Shown: in pieces, positions 33,604 to 41,085 of the stretch
Layout: every line of letters begins with the position of its first letter
How positions within the stretch are numbered: position 1 is the stretch's first letter
From: Gallionella capsiferriformans ES-2
Lineage (GTDB): Bacteria; Pseudomonadota; Gammaproteobacteria; Burkholderiales; Gallionellaceae
DNA: 64,000 nt
Reading direction: 5' to 3'
Assembly (NCBI RefSeq): GCF_000145255.1
Contig: NC_014394.1
Coordinates: forward strand, 1,612,001-1,676,000
Program-made: the position numbers and the translations under genes
Notes under the pieces: model-generated
What the model was told of the DNA's origin: nothing
Databases searched by the model: none
What the model saw: only the letters and a program-made list of their open reading frames with translations

Positions 33604-34784
33604 TATTTCACCTCACTCAGCACCCGTTTTAGCAAAGACAACCCTTCATCTATCTCTGCCGGAGTGCTGTTTAATGCCGGCATAAAACGCAGACAGTGCG
33701 ACCGTAGCGCATTCAGCAACAAACCGTACTCCCTCGCCAGAGAAACGATCTCGGGCCCGGTGTTGTTACCCAGCTCCAATGCAAGCAGCAAGCCCTTCCC
33801 ACGAACCTCACCCAGACTAAATTCCGATGAGATAGCAGACAGCCCCTCTGCCAGTTGCAAGCCTGCCTGACGGGCAGCATGTAAAAAACCATCAGACAGC
33901 AAAGCCTGTATTACGGCGACACCTGCGGCCGTGATGAGCGGGGTACCAGAAAATGTTCCCCCCTGATCACCGTACTCAAAGCAGGCACAAGACTGTTTGG
34001 CCAAAAGCGCCGAGATTGGCACACCGCCGCCCAGCCCTTTGCCGAGCGTCATGATGTCCGGTTCAATGCCATATTGTTCATAAGCAAACAGTGTCCCTGT
34101 CCGGCCGCAACCCGTCTGAACTTCATCCGCAATCAGCAACAGGTCGTTCTCTTCGCAAAGCGTTCTAAGCCCCATAAGAAAGTCTGGACTCGCAGGTATG
34201 ACACCAGCCTCTCCCTGAACTGGCTCCAGCATAATGGCTACGGTGTTCGTGCTGATAAGCGACCGGACAGAATCAAGATCATTCAACAGCGCCTTTGGAA
34301 ATCCATCCACCTGAGGTGAAAAAATCGTATCCCAGCCAGCCTTACCGCTTGCCGACATGGTCGCCAGGGTTCTCCCATGAAAACCGTTGGTGAAGGTGAT
34401 GATCTCGAAAGCGCCATTTTTGAATTTCTGCCCCCACTTTCTCGCCAGCTTAATGGCGCCTTCGTTGGCTTCTGCGCCGGAGCTGCCAAAGAACACCTGA
34501 TCAAAGCAACTGTTCGAAGTCAGAAGACCTGCAAGTTCGAGCGCCGGCCCATTGTAAAAAGCCGGCCCCGGATTGATCAGCTTTGAAGCCTGCTTGCAAA
34601 GCGCCTGCACGACAACATCTGGCGAATGACCCAGACAATTCACCGCCCATCCCTGCACCCAGTCCAGATAGCGGTGATTGTTCTGATCGAACAGATATGA
34701 ACCTTCCCCGCGCACGAATGCAATATCCGGACGAGAAGTGGTAGTCATCAGGTAGTTTTTTGTGTGCGCAAGCTCAGTATTCAT
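33603..34784 (-). CDS. Class III (acetylornithine-type) PLP aminotransferase
   Basis: 393 residues from ATG 34784. The fold-type I, class III signatures are clear: VQGWAVNCLGH, FFGSSGAEANEGAIKLAR, FHGRTLATMSASGK, ADEVQTGCGRTG and DIMTLGKGLGGGVPISALL with the PLP-binding lysine, then GGTFSGTPLITAAG. Closest in layout to ArgD/acetylornithine and related omega-amine transaminases. No arginine-synthesis genes are near; instead it leads an operon with transglutaminase-like, PaiB-like and PhzF-like genes, pointing to a modification pathway for an amino acid or amine (inference). A longer in-frame extension to 34940 reads through the leader terminator and is not used. Confidence 0.87.
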   Translation of the reverse strand: MNTELAHTKNYLMTTTSRPDIAFVRGEGSYLFDQNNHRYLDWVQGWAVNCLGHSPDVVVQALCKQASKLINPGPAFYNGPALELAGLLTSNSCFDQVFFGSSGAEANEGAIKLARKWGQKFKNGAFEIITFTNGFHGRTLATMSASGKAGWDTIFSPQVDGFPKALLNDLDSVRSLISTNTVAIMLEPVQGEAGVIPASPDFLMGLRTLCEENDLLLIADEVQTGCGRTGTLFAYEQYGIEPDIMTLGKGLGGGVPISALLAKQSCACFEYGDQGGTFSGTPLITAAGVAVIQALLSDGFLHAARQAGLQLAEGLSAISSEFSLGEVRGKGLLLALELGNNTGPEIVSLAREYGLLLNALRSHCLRFMPALNSTPAEIDEGLSLLKRVLSEVK

Positions 34785-34797
34785 AGGATTCTTTCGT

Positions 34798-34838
34798 GAA
34801 ATAAAAACAAAAAGGCCACGGGGGTTAGCCGTGGCCTT
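34798..34838 (-). terminator. Leader terminator/attenuator before the aminotransferase operon
   Basis: On the minus strand: AAGGCCACGG-CTAACCC-CCGTGGCCTT followed by TTTGTTTTTATTT, a textbook rho-independent terminator only 14 bases before the ATG at 34784. A 37-codon frame (34971 to 34858, minus strand, ATG start, TGA stop) ends about 20 bases before the hairpin and could be a leader peptide, though it has no clear ribosome site. Attenuation is likely; the signal is unknown. Confidence 0.65.
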
Positions 34839-34984
34839 GTCAGGGAAATATTCTGTATCAGTCTGGAATTTGTACCAGTCTTTCAATTGAAATATCGCAA
34901 ACGCAGCACGGCATACCCGATTCGTGTCGGGCACTGGCAATACGTCGCATATTTCGGCAAAAAGATTTCATGGGTGATGACAAT

Positions 34985-35889
34985 AATAGTCACACACCAT
35001 TTTGTCAACATCCAAATTCTGACCTCATGTAAGTCGCGAGTTTCTTTTAGGCTTGAGCCATGGTAAATACGTAAGCAACTTAGGCAAAGGAGTGACAGAT
35101 CATATTTTTACGAATCGGCACAACATGAAAAACCTTTATGTCATTTTGCAATGACCGTTAATTCAATTATTTGTACTTCATATACTAGGCCACTCTGTAT
35201 TTCTAGCTAATCGTACTAATCGCATCGTAGCGCTCAAGTCAGTTGCGCATAAACTGGCTCGAGCCTGTTATTACATTCTATGTGAGCAGCAGCCTTTCGA
35301 GGGGAAACAAAGCTTTGAGCCGAAGGCGGCTAGCCGAAGATCGAAACCGGAGTTCAGCACGGCTTTGATTGGACACCATCTTTTGTTTTATGCAACTCAA
35401 GTCGTGAGCCACTTTAATGCGACAGCCATGGGGATTGTGCCCTCCCTTTGGACACGACTTAACAGCAACGTTTATCATCGGTGGCAAACCTTTTCGCGAT
35501 TGCAAGTTCGTGGGTTGAGCCAGAGTTGCGGACAAGCGTGTTACGGAAGAGGGACAAATAGGTATCGATGTCCTTAAAAGTGATTCGATCATCTTCATCG
35601 GGAATAACAAACCCCGTTGCCGACGATATGTGCAATTTTTCTGAGAAATTTGTTGTATATCAAGTGTTAGAGGCTAGCAGCCCCCCCCAATTAATATAGC
35701 CATCCAATACTAAAATTTATATGAAAGGAAACTCGATCAACGACATACACCCCTGACAACACTAAAAACTCCATAAAGTACGAGGAAGAAGAAAAAACAC
35801 CCTTTCTCAAGTCAACGTACCGTTGAAACAGCCTTATATTCCATGCCATGAAATTGTTTACAACCTCCATTTTTAAAGCAATCAAATTC
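34985..35889. other. 905-bp gap with a gene remnant
   Basis: A 67-codon open frame on the minus strand (35459-35659) has protein-like composition (IPDEDDRITFKDIDTYLSLF) and a proper stop but no start codon, so it is probably the end of a lost gene; family not recognised. The left part is non-coding and includes the aminotransferase promoter region. Confidence 0.4.
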
Positions 35890-36114
35890 ATGAGCATAAC
35901 TCTGACAACAAATGAACTCACAGAACTCACAGGGTATTTACAGCCCAAAAAGCAAAATGAGTGGTTACGACATCAAGGGTTCATATTTAGGGTGGCAGCG
36001 GATGGTCGAGCAAGAGTAGATAGAAGCCACTACCTGAAGCAGATGGATGGCATTACAGAAAAATCTTCACGAGCCAAAACCTCACCTGATTTTAGTACTT
36101 TGGAAAAAAAGTGA
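35890..36114 (+). CDS. DUF4224 protein (integrase companion)
   Basis: 74 residues from ATG 35890. MSITLTTNELTELTGYLQPK followed by QNEWLRHQGFIFRVAADGRA is the DUF4224 pattern, a small putative DNA-binding protein that almost always precedes a phage-type integrase gene and may act as its directionality factor. The next gene, an integrase, begins 20 bases later. Confidence 0.85.
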   Translation: MSITLTTNELTELTGYLQPKKQNEWLRHQGFIFRVAADGRARVDRSHYLKQMDGITEKSSRAKTSPDFSTLEKK

Positions 36115-36133
36115 AATCTGTATCATCATAATC

Positions 36134-37120
36134 ATGGGAAAACCAAGAAAAACTCGTAAAGATTTACCGCAGCGTGTTTATTTCAAGCACTGTGCGTATT
36201 ACTTCGTCAACACTGACAATAAATGGATTCCGCTTGGAAAAGAGTACTGCATTGCCATGCAAAAATGGGCTGCGATGCTTCAACCCGTGATTGGAAAACA
36301 ACGATTGTCCTCAGTCATGGATACCTATATCAAGGAGGAACTTCCTTTACGAAAACCGTTAACACAGACGGACTACCTTGCCAGCCTAGCCATCCTCCGC
36401 CCGGTATTTGGAGACATGTTCCCTGAAGACGTAGAACCCAAAAACATTTACGCATTTATGCGAATGCGTAACGCACCAGTGCGTTCAAATCGTGATGTGG
36501 CTGTATTAAGCAATGTAATGAATCAAGCAATCAAAATGGGTTTGATCAACACCAACCCCTGCAAACAAGTGCGTAGAAATGTTGAAAATCCACGCACTAG
36601 AGAAGTGTTGGATAGTGAGATTGTGGCGTTTTTACCACATTGTCCCGAATGGCTGCAGGCTTATATAAGGCTGAAATTACTCACAGGCCTGCGTCAGGGT
36701 GACATGCTCAGCATCCGTCTTGACCAGTTGCGGGAAGATGGTCTGTTCGTCCAAACTTGGAAACGGGGCAAGAAATTGTTGTTTAGTTGGAGCGATAATC
36801 TACGCACCATCGTCGAGACAATCAAATCGCTTCGACATCGCGTTACTAGCCTGCATCTAATCAACTCAGATCGGGATGGTACCAAGCTCACTACCAGCGG
36901 ATTCAAGAGCGCGTGGGCTCGTGCAATGAAAAGGGCAATAGAGGCTGGAAGCCTGACCGAAACTTTTGCGGAAAACGACTTGCGTGCGAAAGTAGCCACC
37001 GAGGCCAGAGAGCTTGGACAGAACGCTACCAAAATACTTGGGCACTCTAGTGATGCTGTTACAAAACGCCACTACGAGCGAGGCACTAGCAAAGTTGAAC
37101 CACTTCGCAAAAAGTATTAG
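36134..37120 (+). CDS. Phage-type integrase (328 aa)
   Basis: Start at ATG 36134 (MGKPRKTRKDLPQRVYFKHC), after the DUF4224 gene; the frame is open further upstream but lacks homology there. N-terminal arm- and core-binding parts are followed by a catalytic domain with LLTGLRQGDMLSIRL (Arg), ENDLRAKVATEARELG (the His-x-x-Arg box, with Asn-Asp-Leu-Arg) and ILGHSSDAVTKRHYERG (His, Tyr). It ends 83 bases from the tRNA-His fragment. Confidence 0.88.
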   Translation: MGKPRKTRKDLPQRVYFKHCAYYFVNTDNKWIPLGKEYCIAMQKWAAMLQPVIGKQRLSSVMDTYIKEELPLRKPLTQTDYLASLAILRPVFGDMFPEDVEPKNIYAFMRMRNAPVRSNRDVAVLSNVMNQAIKMGLINTNPCKQVRRNVENPRTREVLDSEIVAFLPHCPEWLQAYIRLKLLTGLRQGDMLSIRLDQLREDGLFVQTWKRGKKLLFSWSDNLRTIVETIKSLRHRVTSLHLINSDRDGTKLTTSGFKSAWARAMKRAIEAGSLTETFAENDLRAKVATEARELGQNATKILGHSSDAVTKRHYERGTSKVEPLRKKY

Positions 37121-37167
37121 ACAAGTAGTGTTTTATTAGACAACAGTGAAAAATACACCAAAAGAAA

Positions 37168-37198
37168 AAAGCCGCTAACTCATTGAATTAGCGGCTTT
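37168..37198. terminator. Bidirectional terminator between integrase and tRNA-His fragment
   Basis: AAAGCCGCTAA-N9-TTAGCGGCTTT, an 11-bp stem with A and T runs on both sides. On the minus strand it directly follows the tRNA 3' end, so it is probably the native tRNA terminator. Confidence 0.8.
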
Positions 37199-37202
37199 AA
37201 TT

Positions 37203-37250
37203 TGGGGTGGCTGATGGGGCTCGAACCCACGACAACAGGAATCACAATCC
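37203..37250 (-). tRNA. 3' fragment of tRNA-His (attachment site)
   Basis: On the minus strand 48 bases read from the GTG anticodon region (GGATTGTGATTCC) through the T-arm (GTGGGTTCGAGCCCC) to the acceptor end with encoded CCA. The 5' half is missing: beyond 37250 the sequence is integrase leader. This is the displaced 3' end left when an element integrated into tRNA-His, so the intact gene should lie at the far right end of the element, outside the window. Confidence 0.88.
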
Positions 37251-37354
37251 GAAATTTGTGGTCAATTAAAACCCAGTGTTTATGGTACATGCAGCTAATT
37301 AATCAGTAAATTATGGTAGACTCTACCACACTTCTACCACACTTAGGTTTTATA

Positions 37355-38488
37355 ATGGCGTCATTCAAATATTATGAAGACAGCGGAAAATGGCAGGCTA
37401 TTGTCAGGAAAAAGGGCTATCCGACGCAGTACAAAATGCATCTGACAAAATTCGATGCCGAGAAGTGGGCAACGCTGATTGAATCCGAAATGATCCGGTC
37501 GGTATTTCGCGACGACAAAGAAGCTTCGGAAACAACCCTATCTGACGCCCTCACCCGCTATGAAGAAGTAGCAAAGAAAAACAAGGGGTACTCAATGGAA
37601 AAAGTGCGCATTGAGGTATGGAAGCGCGGCAAGCTTGCCAAGCGCGCCATCTCAACATTGCGTTCAAAAGATTTTGACGAATATCGGGATCAGCGTCGCA
37701 CAGATGGCATTAGCGATGCAACAATCCGAAACGATCTAGCTGTCATTGCTGCCATATTCAAACACTTCGATTATGGCGTATCGAATCCAACTGCAAAGAC
37801 AGTCAAGACGCTGGCTCTGGCTGCGAAACGCAGTCGCCGCCTATCAGCCCTTGAACAAAAATACTTAATGGCCCAGCTGGACAACACTCAGTGCTCTGAT
37901 CCAAAACGTGCCAACAAATGGATACCACTGGTTACACGTTTTGCAATTGAAACGGCCGCTCGGATTTCTGAGATTATAGGAAAAGATCGAATCATTGATA
38001 AAGACGAAGTAGTTATCAGTACAGCCACGCCAGGCTTGATCTGGGAAAACGTGAATATTGAAAAGTGTATCGTCAAATTCATTGACACAAAAAATGGTGA
38101 GAATCGTTTTGCCCCCCTATCCCCCGCCGCTATTGAATGTCTTGAGCAGGCACGTAAGCTGAATCCAGTGTTACGAGGGCAAGTATTCCCAACTACGAAT
38201 TCAGCCATCAAGCAAGCGTGGCAGCGAGCCAAAAAACGCGCACAGGATCAGTACAAAGTTGATGGTGGCATGGATCCAGATTTTCTTGTCGACTTCAGAT
38301 TCCATGACAATAGACATGAAGCAGCAAGCCGATGGTCACGGGATTTCGATATTAAGCAACTTAAGATGGTAACAGGTCACAAAGATATTCGATCATTGAT
38401 GCGATATGTAAATCCAGATGAAGATGATGTCGCGCTGATCGCGACAAAGATGGCGGAAGTCCATAAGCTCAATACGATTGCAGCATGA
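37355..38488 (+). CDS. Integrase of the tRNA-His element (377 aa)
   Basis: Start at ATG 37355 (MASFKYYEDSGKWQA). An N-terminal arm-binding domain (~1-60) and core-binding domain precede the catalytic part: AIETAARISEII (Arg), then FRFHDNRHEAASRW (His-x-x-Arg) and MVTGHKDIRSLMRYVN (His, Tyr). It sits immediately inside the tRNA-His fragment, the standard place for the integrase of a tRNA-inserted element. The direct repeat TCTACCACACTT occurs twice just upstream (37320-37345) and may be arm-type integrase sites. Confidence 0.88.
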   Translation: MASFKYYEDSGKWQAIVRKKGYPTQYKMHLTKFDAEKWATLIESEMIRSVFRDDKEASETTLSDALTRYEEVAKKNKGYSMEKVRIEVWKRGKLAKRAISTLRSKDFDEYRDQRRTDGISDATIRNDLAVIAAIFKHFDYGVSNPTAKTVKTLALAAKRSRRLSALEQKYLMAQLDNTQCSDPKRANKWIPLVTRFAIETAARISEIIGKDRIIDKDEVVISTATPGLIWENVNIEKCIVKFIDTKNGENRFAPLSPAAIECLEQARKLNPVLRGQVFPTTNSAIKQAWQRAKKRAQDQYKVDGGMDPDFLVDFRFHDNRHEAASRWSRDFDIKQLKMVTGHKDIRSLMRYVNPDEDDVALIATKMAEVHKLNTIAA

Positions 38489-38577
38489 TTTAAATGACTA
38501 ATCCGATTAGCCGGTTCAATAACAAATGACTTTCCCTGCCTGGGCGCCACGCACTATTCTGAACACAGAGCAGGATT

Positions 38578-38614
38578 AAACCGACACGACCGGATTTCAC
38601 GGTCGTGTCGGTTT
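38578..38614. terminator. Strong hairpin between convergent integrase and ardA genes
   Basis: AAACCGACACGACCG-GATTTCA-CGGTCGTGTCGGTTT, a perfect 15-bp stem. There is no T-run on the plus strand, but the position between two convergent genes suits a terminator. Confidence 0.6.
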
Positions 38615-38636
38615 CGACCGTTAATCTATATTTTAA

Positions 38637-39227
38637 TCACAGCCCACTTGCATTGGTACATGTGTATGTTTCGCCACCGAACTCAAACTCCACCATGTCG
38701 CCACCGTATTGGCAATCTCGCGCAAAAGCGCAATAGTCTATGTAAATACGCAAATTTTCAGGTATTTCATGTGCATAGATTTCGTCAAATAACTCTTCTG
38801 CGGCATCCTCCAAACACCCAGAAAACAAGCATACTTCGTCAAAATTATTGAATGCATCTTCAATAGTTCTACCTTGATCGAGAAGGTAAAATATAGCAGG
38901 CAACGAAAAATCCGACACTTCATCGACAATAGCGAGAAACTGCCCTAAATTGCACTGATTAACATTTGCCGCCTGAAATAAATCAGATTCCGCATGACTG
39001 CCGTCGATAAATTGAATTTCAAACTCTTCAACTTGGTTTCCGTTACAGTCACGTAACGCCTCAACTTTAGTTGTGTAGTCGTCAAAATTGCTAAAGTAAA
39101 AGCCGCTTGCATCGAGACTGTACGGTTGTGCATAGTAGGTTTGGCTGCTCTCACATGCTGTCTGGTGAGCGTCGCCGTTGATTTGCTGTTGTTGTACGGA
39201 TTGATTATTTGTGCTGATTGCGTTCAT
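38637..39227 (-). CDS. ardA: ArdA-family antirestriction protein
   Basis: 196 residues from ATG 39227. Strongly acidic (many Asp/Glu, few basic residues), as expected of the DNA-mimic ArdA. Seen: an N-terminal FYFSNFDDYTTKVEAL segment, then the ArdA-like IQFIDG.., NVNQCNLGQFLAIVDE, and the C-terminal RIYIDYCAFARDCQYGGDM that resembles the domain-3 ArdA ending. ArdA proteins block type I restriction enzymes, and family members can also block BREX. It is placed next to, and divergent from, the BREX operon of the same element. Confidence 0.75.
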   Translation of the reverse strand: MNAISTNNQSVQQQQINGDAHQTACESSQTYYAQPYSLDASGFYFSNFDDYTTKVEALRDCNGNQVEEFEIQFIDGSHAESDLFQAANVNQCNLGQFLAIVDEVSDFSLPAIFYLLDQGRTIEDAFNNFDEVCLFSGCLEDAAEELFDEIYAHEIPENLRIYIDYCAFARDCQYGGDMVEFEFGGETYTCTNASGL

Positions 39228-39740
39228 GATTTTTCCTTTTCGTCGTTTGTTAAAAAATGCTATCTGGAGCCGCGTCGCGCAGCGTCCTGATTGAGTGCAA
39301 GGATCGAAAGGAAAGCCCGAAGGCAAGAAGTGGTGCGGTCAGCGCGGAGCTTGCGAGCACTGCCACGGTTCGCTGCCGAAGCCGGAGGCCGGCTTGAATT
39401 AAGTGACGCACGAAAAAAGGTGAATTAACGCGGCTTCTGCATTTTGATTAACGACGAAAGAAATGTGAAGCAACCTGCATGGGACAAACAACAAGCCGGA
39501 CAATGCCGTATAAATTTAGTTTTCCGTTCTCGCCGTGATATCTATATTATTGATTTATTGAGACTACATCCCAATAACTGACCAGACAAGAATACTCAAT
39601 AAAATAAAACTAAGCGATTGGCGAATTTTTGGTTACTGAATCATTATTTGCCTACTGTTCGCCAAAACTGATGCTTGTGAAGTAACATCGCCGTCCTTGT
39701 ATTTTATTAAAAGCCACGACCACAGCGGCCTAAAATTGTT
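39228..39740. other. 513-bp divergent promoter region between ardA and brxA
   Basis: Non-coding. Contains a small hairpin AAGCCGG-AGG-CCGGCTT at 39379-39395 and AT-rich sequence towards brxA. No BREX regulator gene (BrxR, WYL type) is present here, so control of the operon is not obvious. Confidence 0.5.
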
Positions 39741-40526
39741 ATGCAGCAAGACAAACTCTCAAAAGCTCAGACACAACTCGGATTTTCCGCTGGTGGCGCG
39801 ATTAGCTCGCGAACCGTGATGCAAGACGAATTTTCTATATTGCTGGCATCGGAATCCATCAATGCCTCATCTGATAATTACAGGCATGCGATTCTTGAAC
39901 ATAACGTCCTTGAAAAATCTACTGCCTCGAACCGCCTAAAGACTTTTAAATATCTACGCAGCCTTTACGCGCTTGATCCCGATGTATGCTTGTTTCGAGA
40001 AATGCGCCGACTCAAACAGTACGCGGGAACTGATAAAAAGCTCCTCATGGGGCTATTATCAATGGCTCGTGAGTCAATTTTGCGAGAGTGTTTGACGATG
40101 GTATTAGCCCAGCCAGTGGGAAAAAGTCTGGGCCGTCCTGAGTTCGAGGAATGGATCAGAGCACATGTACCGGGGCGCTATTCTGAATCAATGTATGTCA
40201 GCTTTAGCCATAACCTTTATGCATCATTTTATCAATTTGGATATCTTGGCGAATCAATAGGCAAAGCACGAACGCGCGTGCGGCCTGTTTCTGGTATAGC
40301 ATCTGCGACTTACGCCGCTTTTCTTGATTGGCTGGAAGGCCGCAGCGGAATTGCCTTGCTACAGGGTACGTACTCAAGGGCGTTGAACATTTCAACTGAT
40401 GAGCACCTGGCATTGTTGCAGTCGGCCGGACGGCAAGGATTACTGAAAGTAGCCTATTCAGGCAGCGTGCTGGATTTAGCTTTTCCTGGTTTTATGAAAA
40501 ATTCAGAATCGAGACTAGCCCTATGA
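39741..40526 (+). CDS. brxA: BREX protein BrxA (DUF1819)
   Basis: 261 residues, all-helical, DUF1819. The N-terminal GFSAGGAISSRTVMQDEF, then HNVLEKSTASNRLKTFKYLR and the DPDVCLFREMRRL segments fit BrxA. In type I BREX, BrxA is a small DNA-binding protein whose role in defence is not fully settled. First gene of the operon, overlapping brxB by ATGA. Confidence 0.9.
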   Translation: MQQDKLSKAQTQLGFSAGGAISSRTVMQDEFSILLASESINASSDNYRHAILEHNVLEKSTASNRLKTFKYLRSLYALDPDVCLFREMRRLKQYAGTDKKLLMGLLSMARESILRECLTMVLAQPVGKSLGRPEFEEWIRAHVPGRYSESMYVSFSHNLYASFYQFGYLGESIGKARTRVRPVSGIASATYAAFLDWLEGRSGIALLQGTYSRALNISTDEHLALLQSAGRQGLLKVAYSGSVLDLAFPGFMKNSESRLAL

Positions 40527-41077
40527 GCTTGGCACAGACAATTTTAGAAAAACTTAAGGAATACCTTACTCTTCCCTGGCCGCAGAATGTCTCTGCTCGT
40601 GAGCGAGTTGTGATGGTTGTATATCCGCCAAACGATGAGCGAAAATTAAGACGCTTACTGGAGTCTGGCGAATTTTCAAGGGAAATTGCCACCACCGACC
40701 ATGGGTGGACTGAGCTTGACCTTGGTCCAGAATTTTCCAAGTGGCTGGCGGGAAGTGAATATGCCGAACGATATCTGCAGCGCCCAGAAAGACTTTGGGA
40801 TGACTCAGGCAACATTAGAGGCCTTAGAGAACACCTTATTCACCAAGTTGCCGAAAAATGCAAAGCGATGACCTCCAACGATGTACTGGCTCTAGTCGGC
40901 GGTGGCAGTTTGTTTGGATTATTTAGCGTGTCATCTTTGGTTGAGCAAATTGAAAGCCACATTCCTGGTCGCTTGGTGATTTTCTTCCCCGGTGAGCATG
41001 ATGCAAAAAATAACAGTTACCGGCTCCTCGGAGCAAAAGACGGCTGGGGTTATCTTGCCGTTCCCATTACCTGCTGA
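40523..41077 (+). CDS. brxB: BREX protein BrxB (DUF1788)
   Basis: 184 residues, DUF1788. VVMVVYPPNDERKLRRLLES near the N-terminus and VLALVGGGSLFGLFSVSSLV with GRLVIFFPGEHD near the C-terminus are typical. Required for BREX methylation and exclusion in E. coli-type systems. Eight bases separate it from brxC. Confidence 0.9.
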   Translation: MSLAQTILEKLKEYLTLPWPQNVSARERVVMVVYPPNDERKLRRLLESGEFSREIATTDHGWTELDLGPEFSKWLAGSEYAERYLQRPERLWDDSGNIRGLREHLIHQVAEKCKAMTSNDVLALVGGGSLFGLFSVSSLVEQIESHIPGRLVIFFPGEHDAKNNSYRLLGAKDGWGYLAVPITC

Positions 41078-41085
41078 GGACATGC

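Noticed and set aside
34784..34940. Longer N-terminus of the aminotransferase, rich in aromatic residues
   Set aside because: It would have to read through the terminator hairpin and has no family similarity; the ATG at 34784 fits the family start.
35278..35610. 110-codon minus-strand ORF
   Set aside because: Composition is unlike a protein; a different minus-strand frame (35459-35659) looks more like a true gene remnant.
37203..37250. Intact tRNA-His gene
   Set aside because: Only the 3' part from the anticodon on is present; the 5' half is replaced by integrase leader sequence.
39228..39740. A BrxR/WYL-type BREX regulator gene upstream of brxA
   Set aside because: No open frame of suitable size exists in the gap; the neighbouring gene is ArdA-like.
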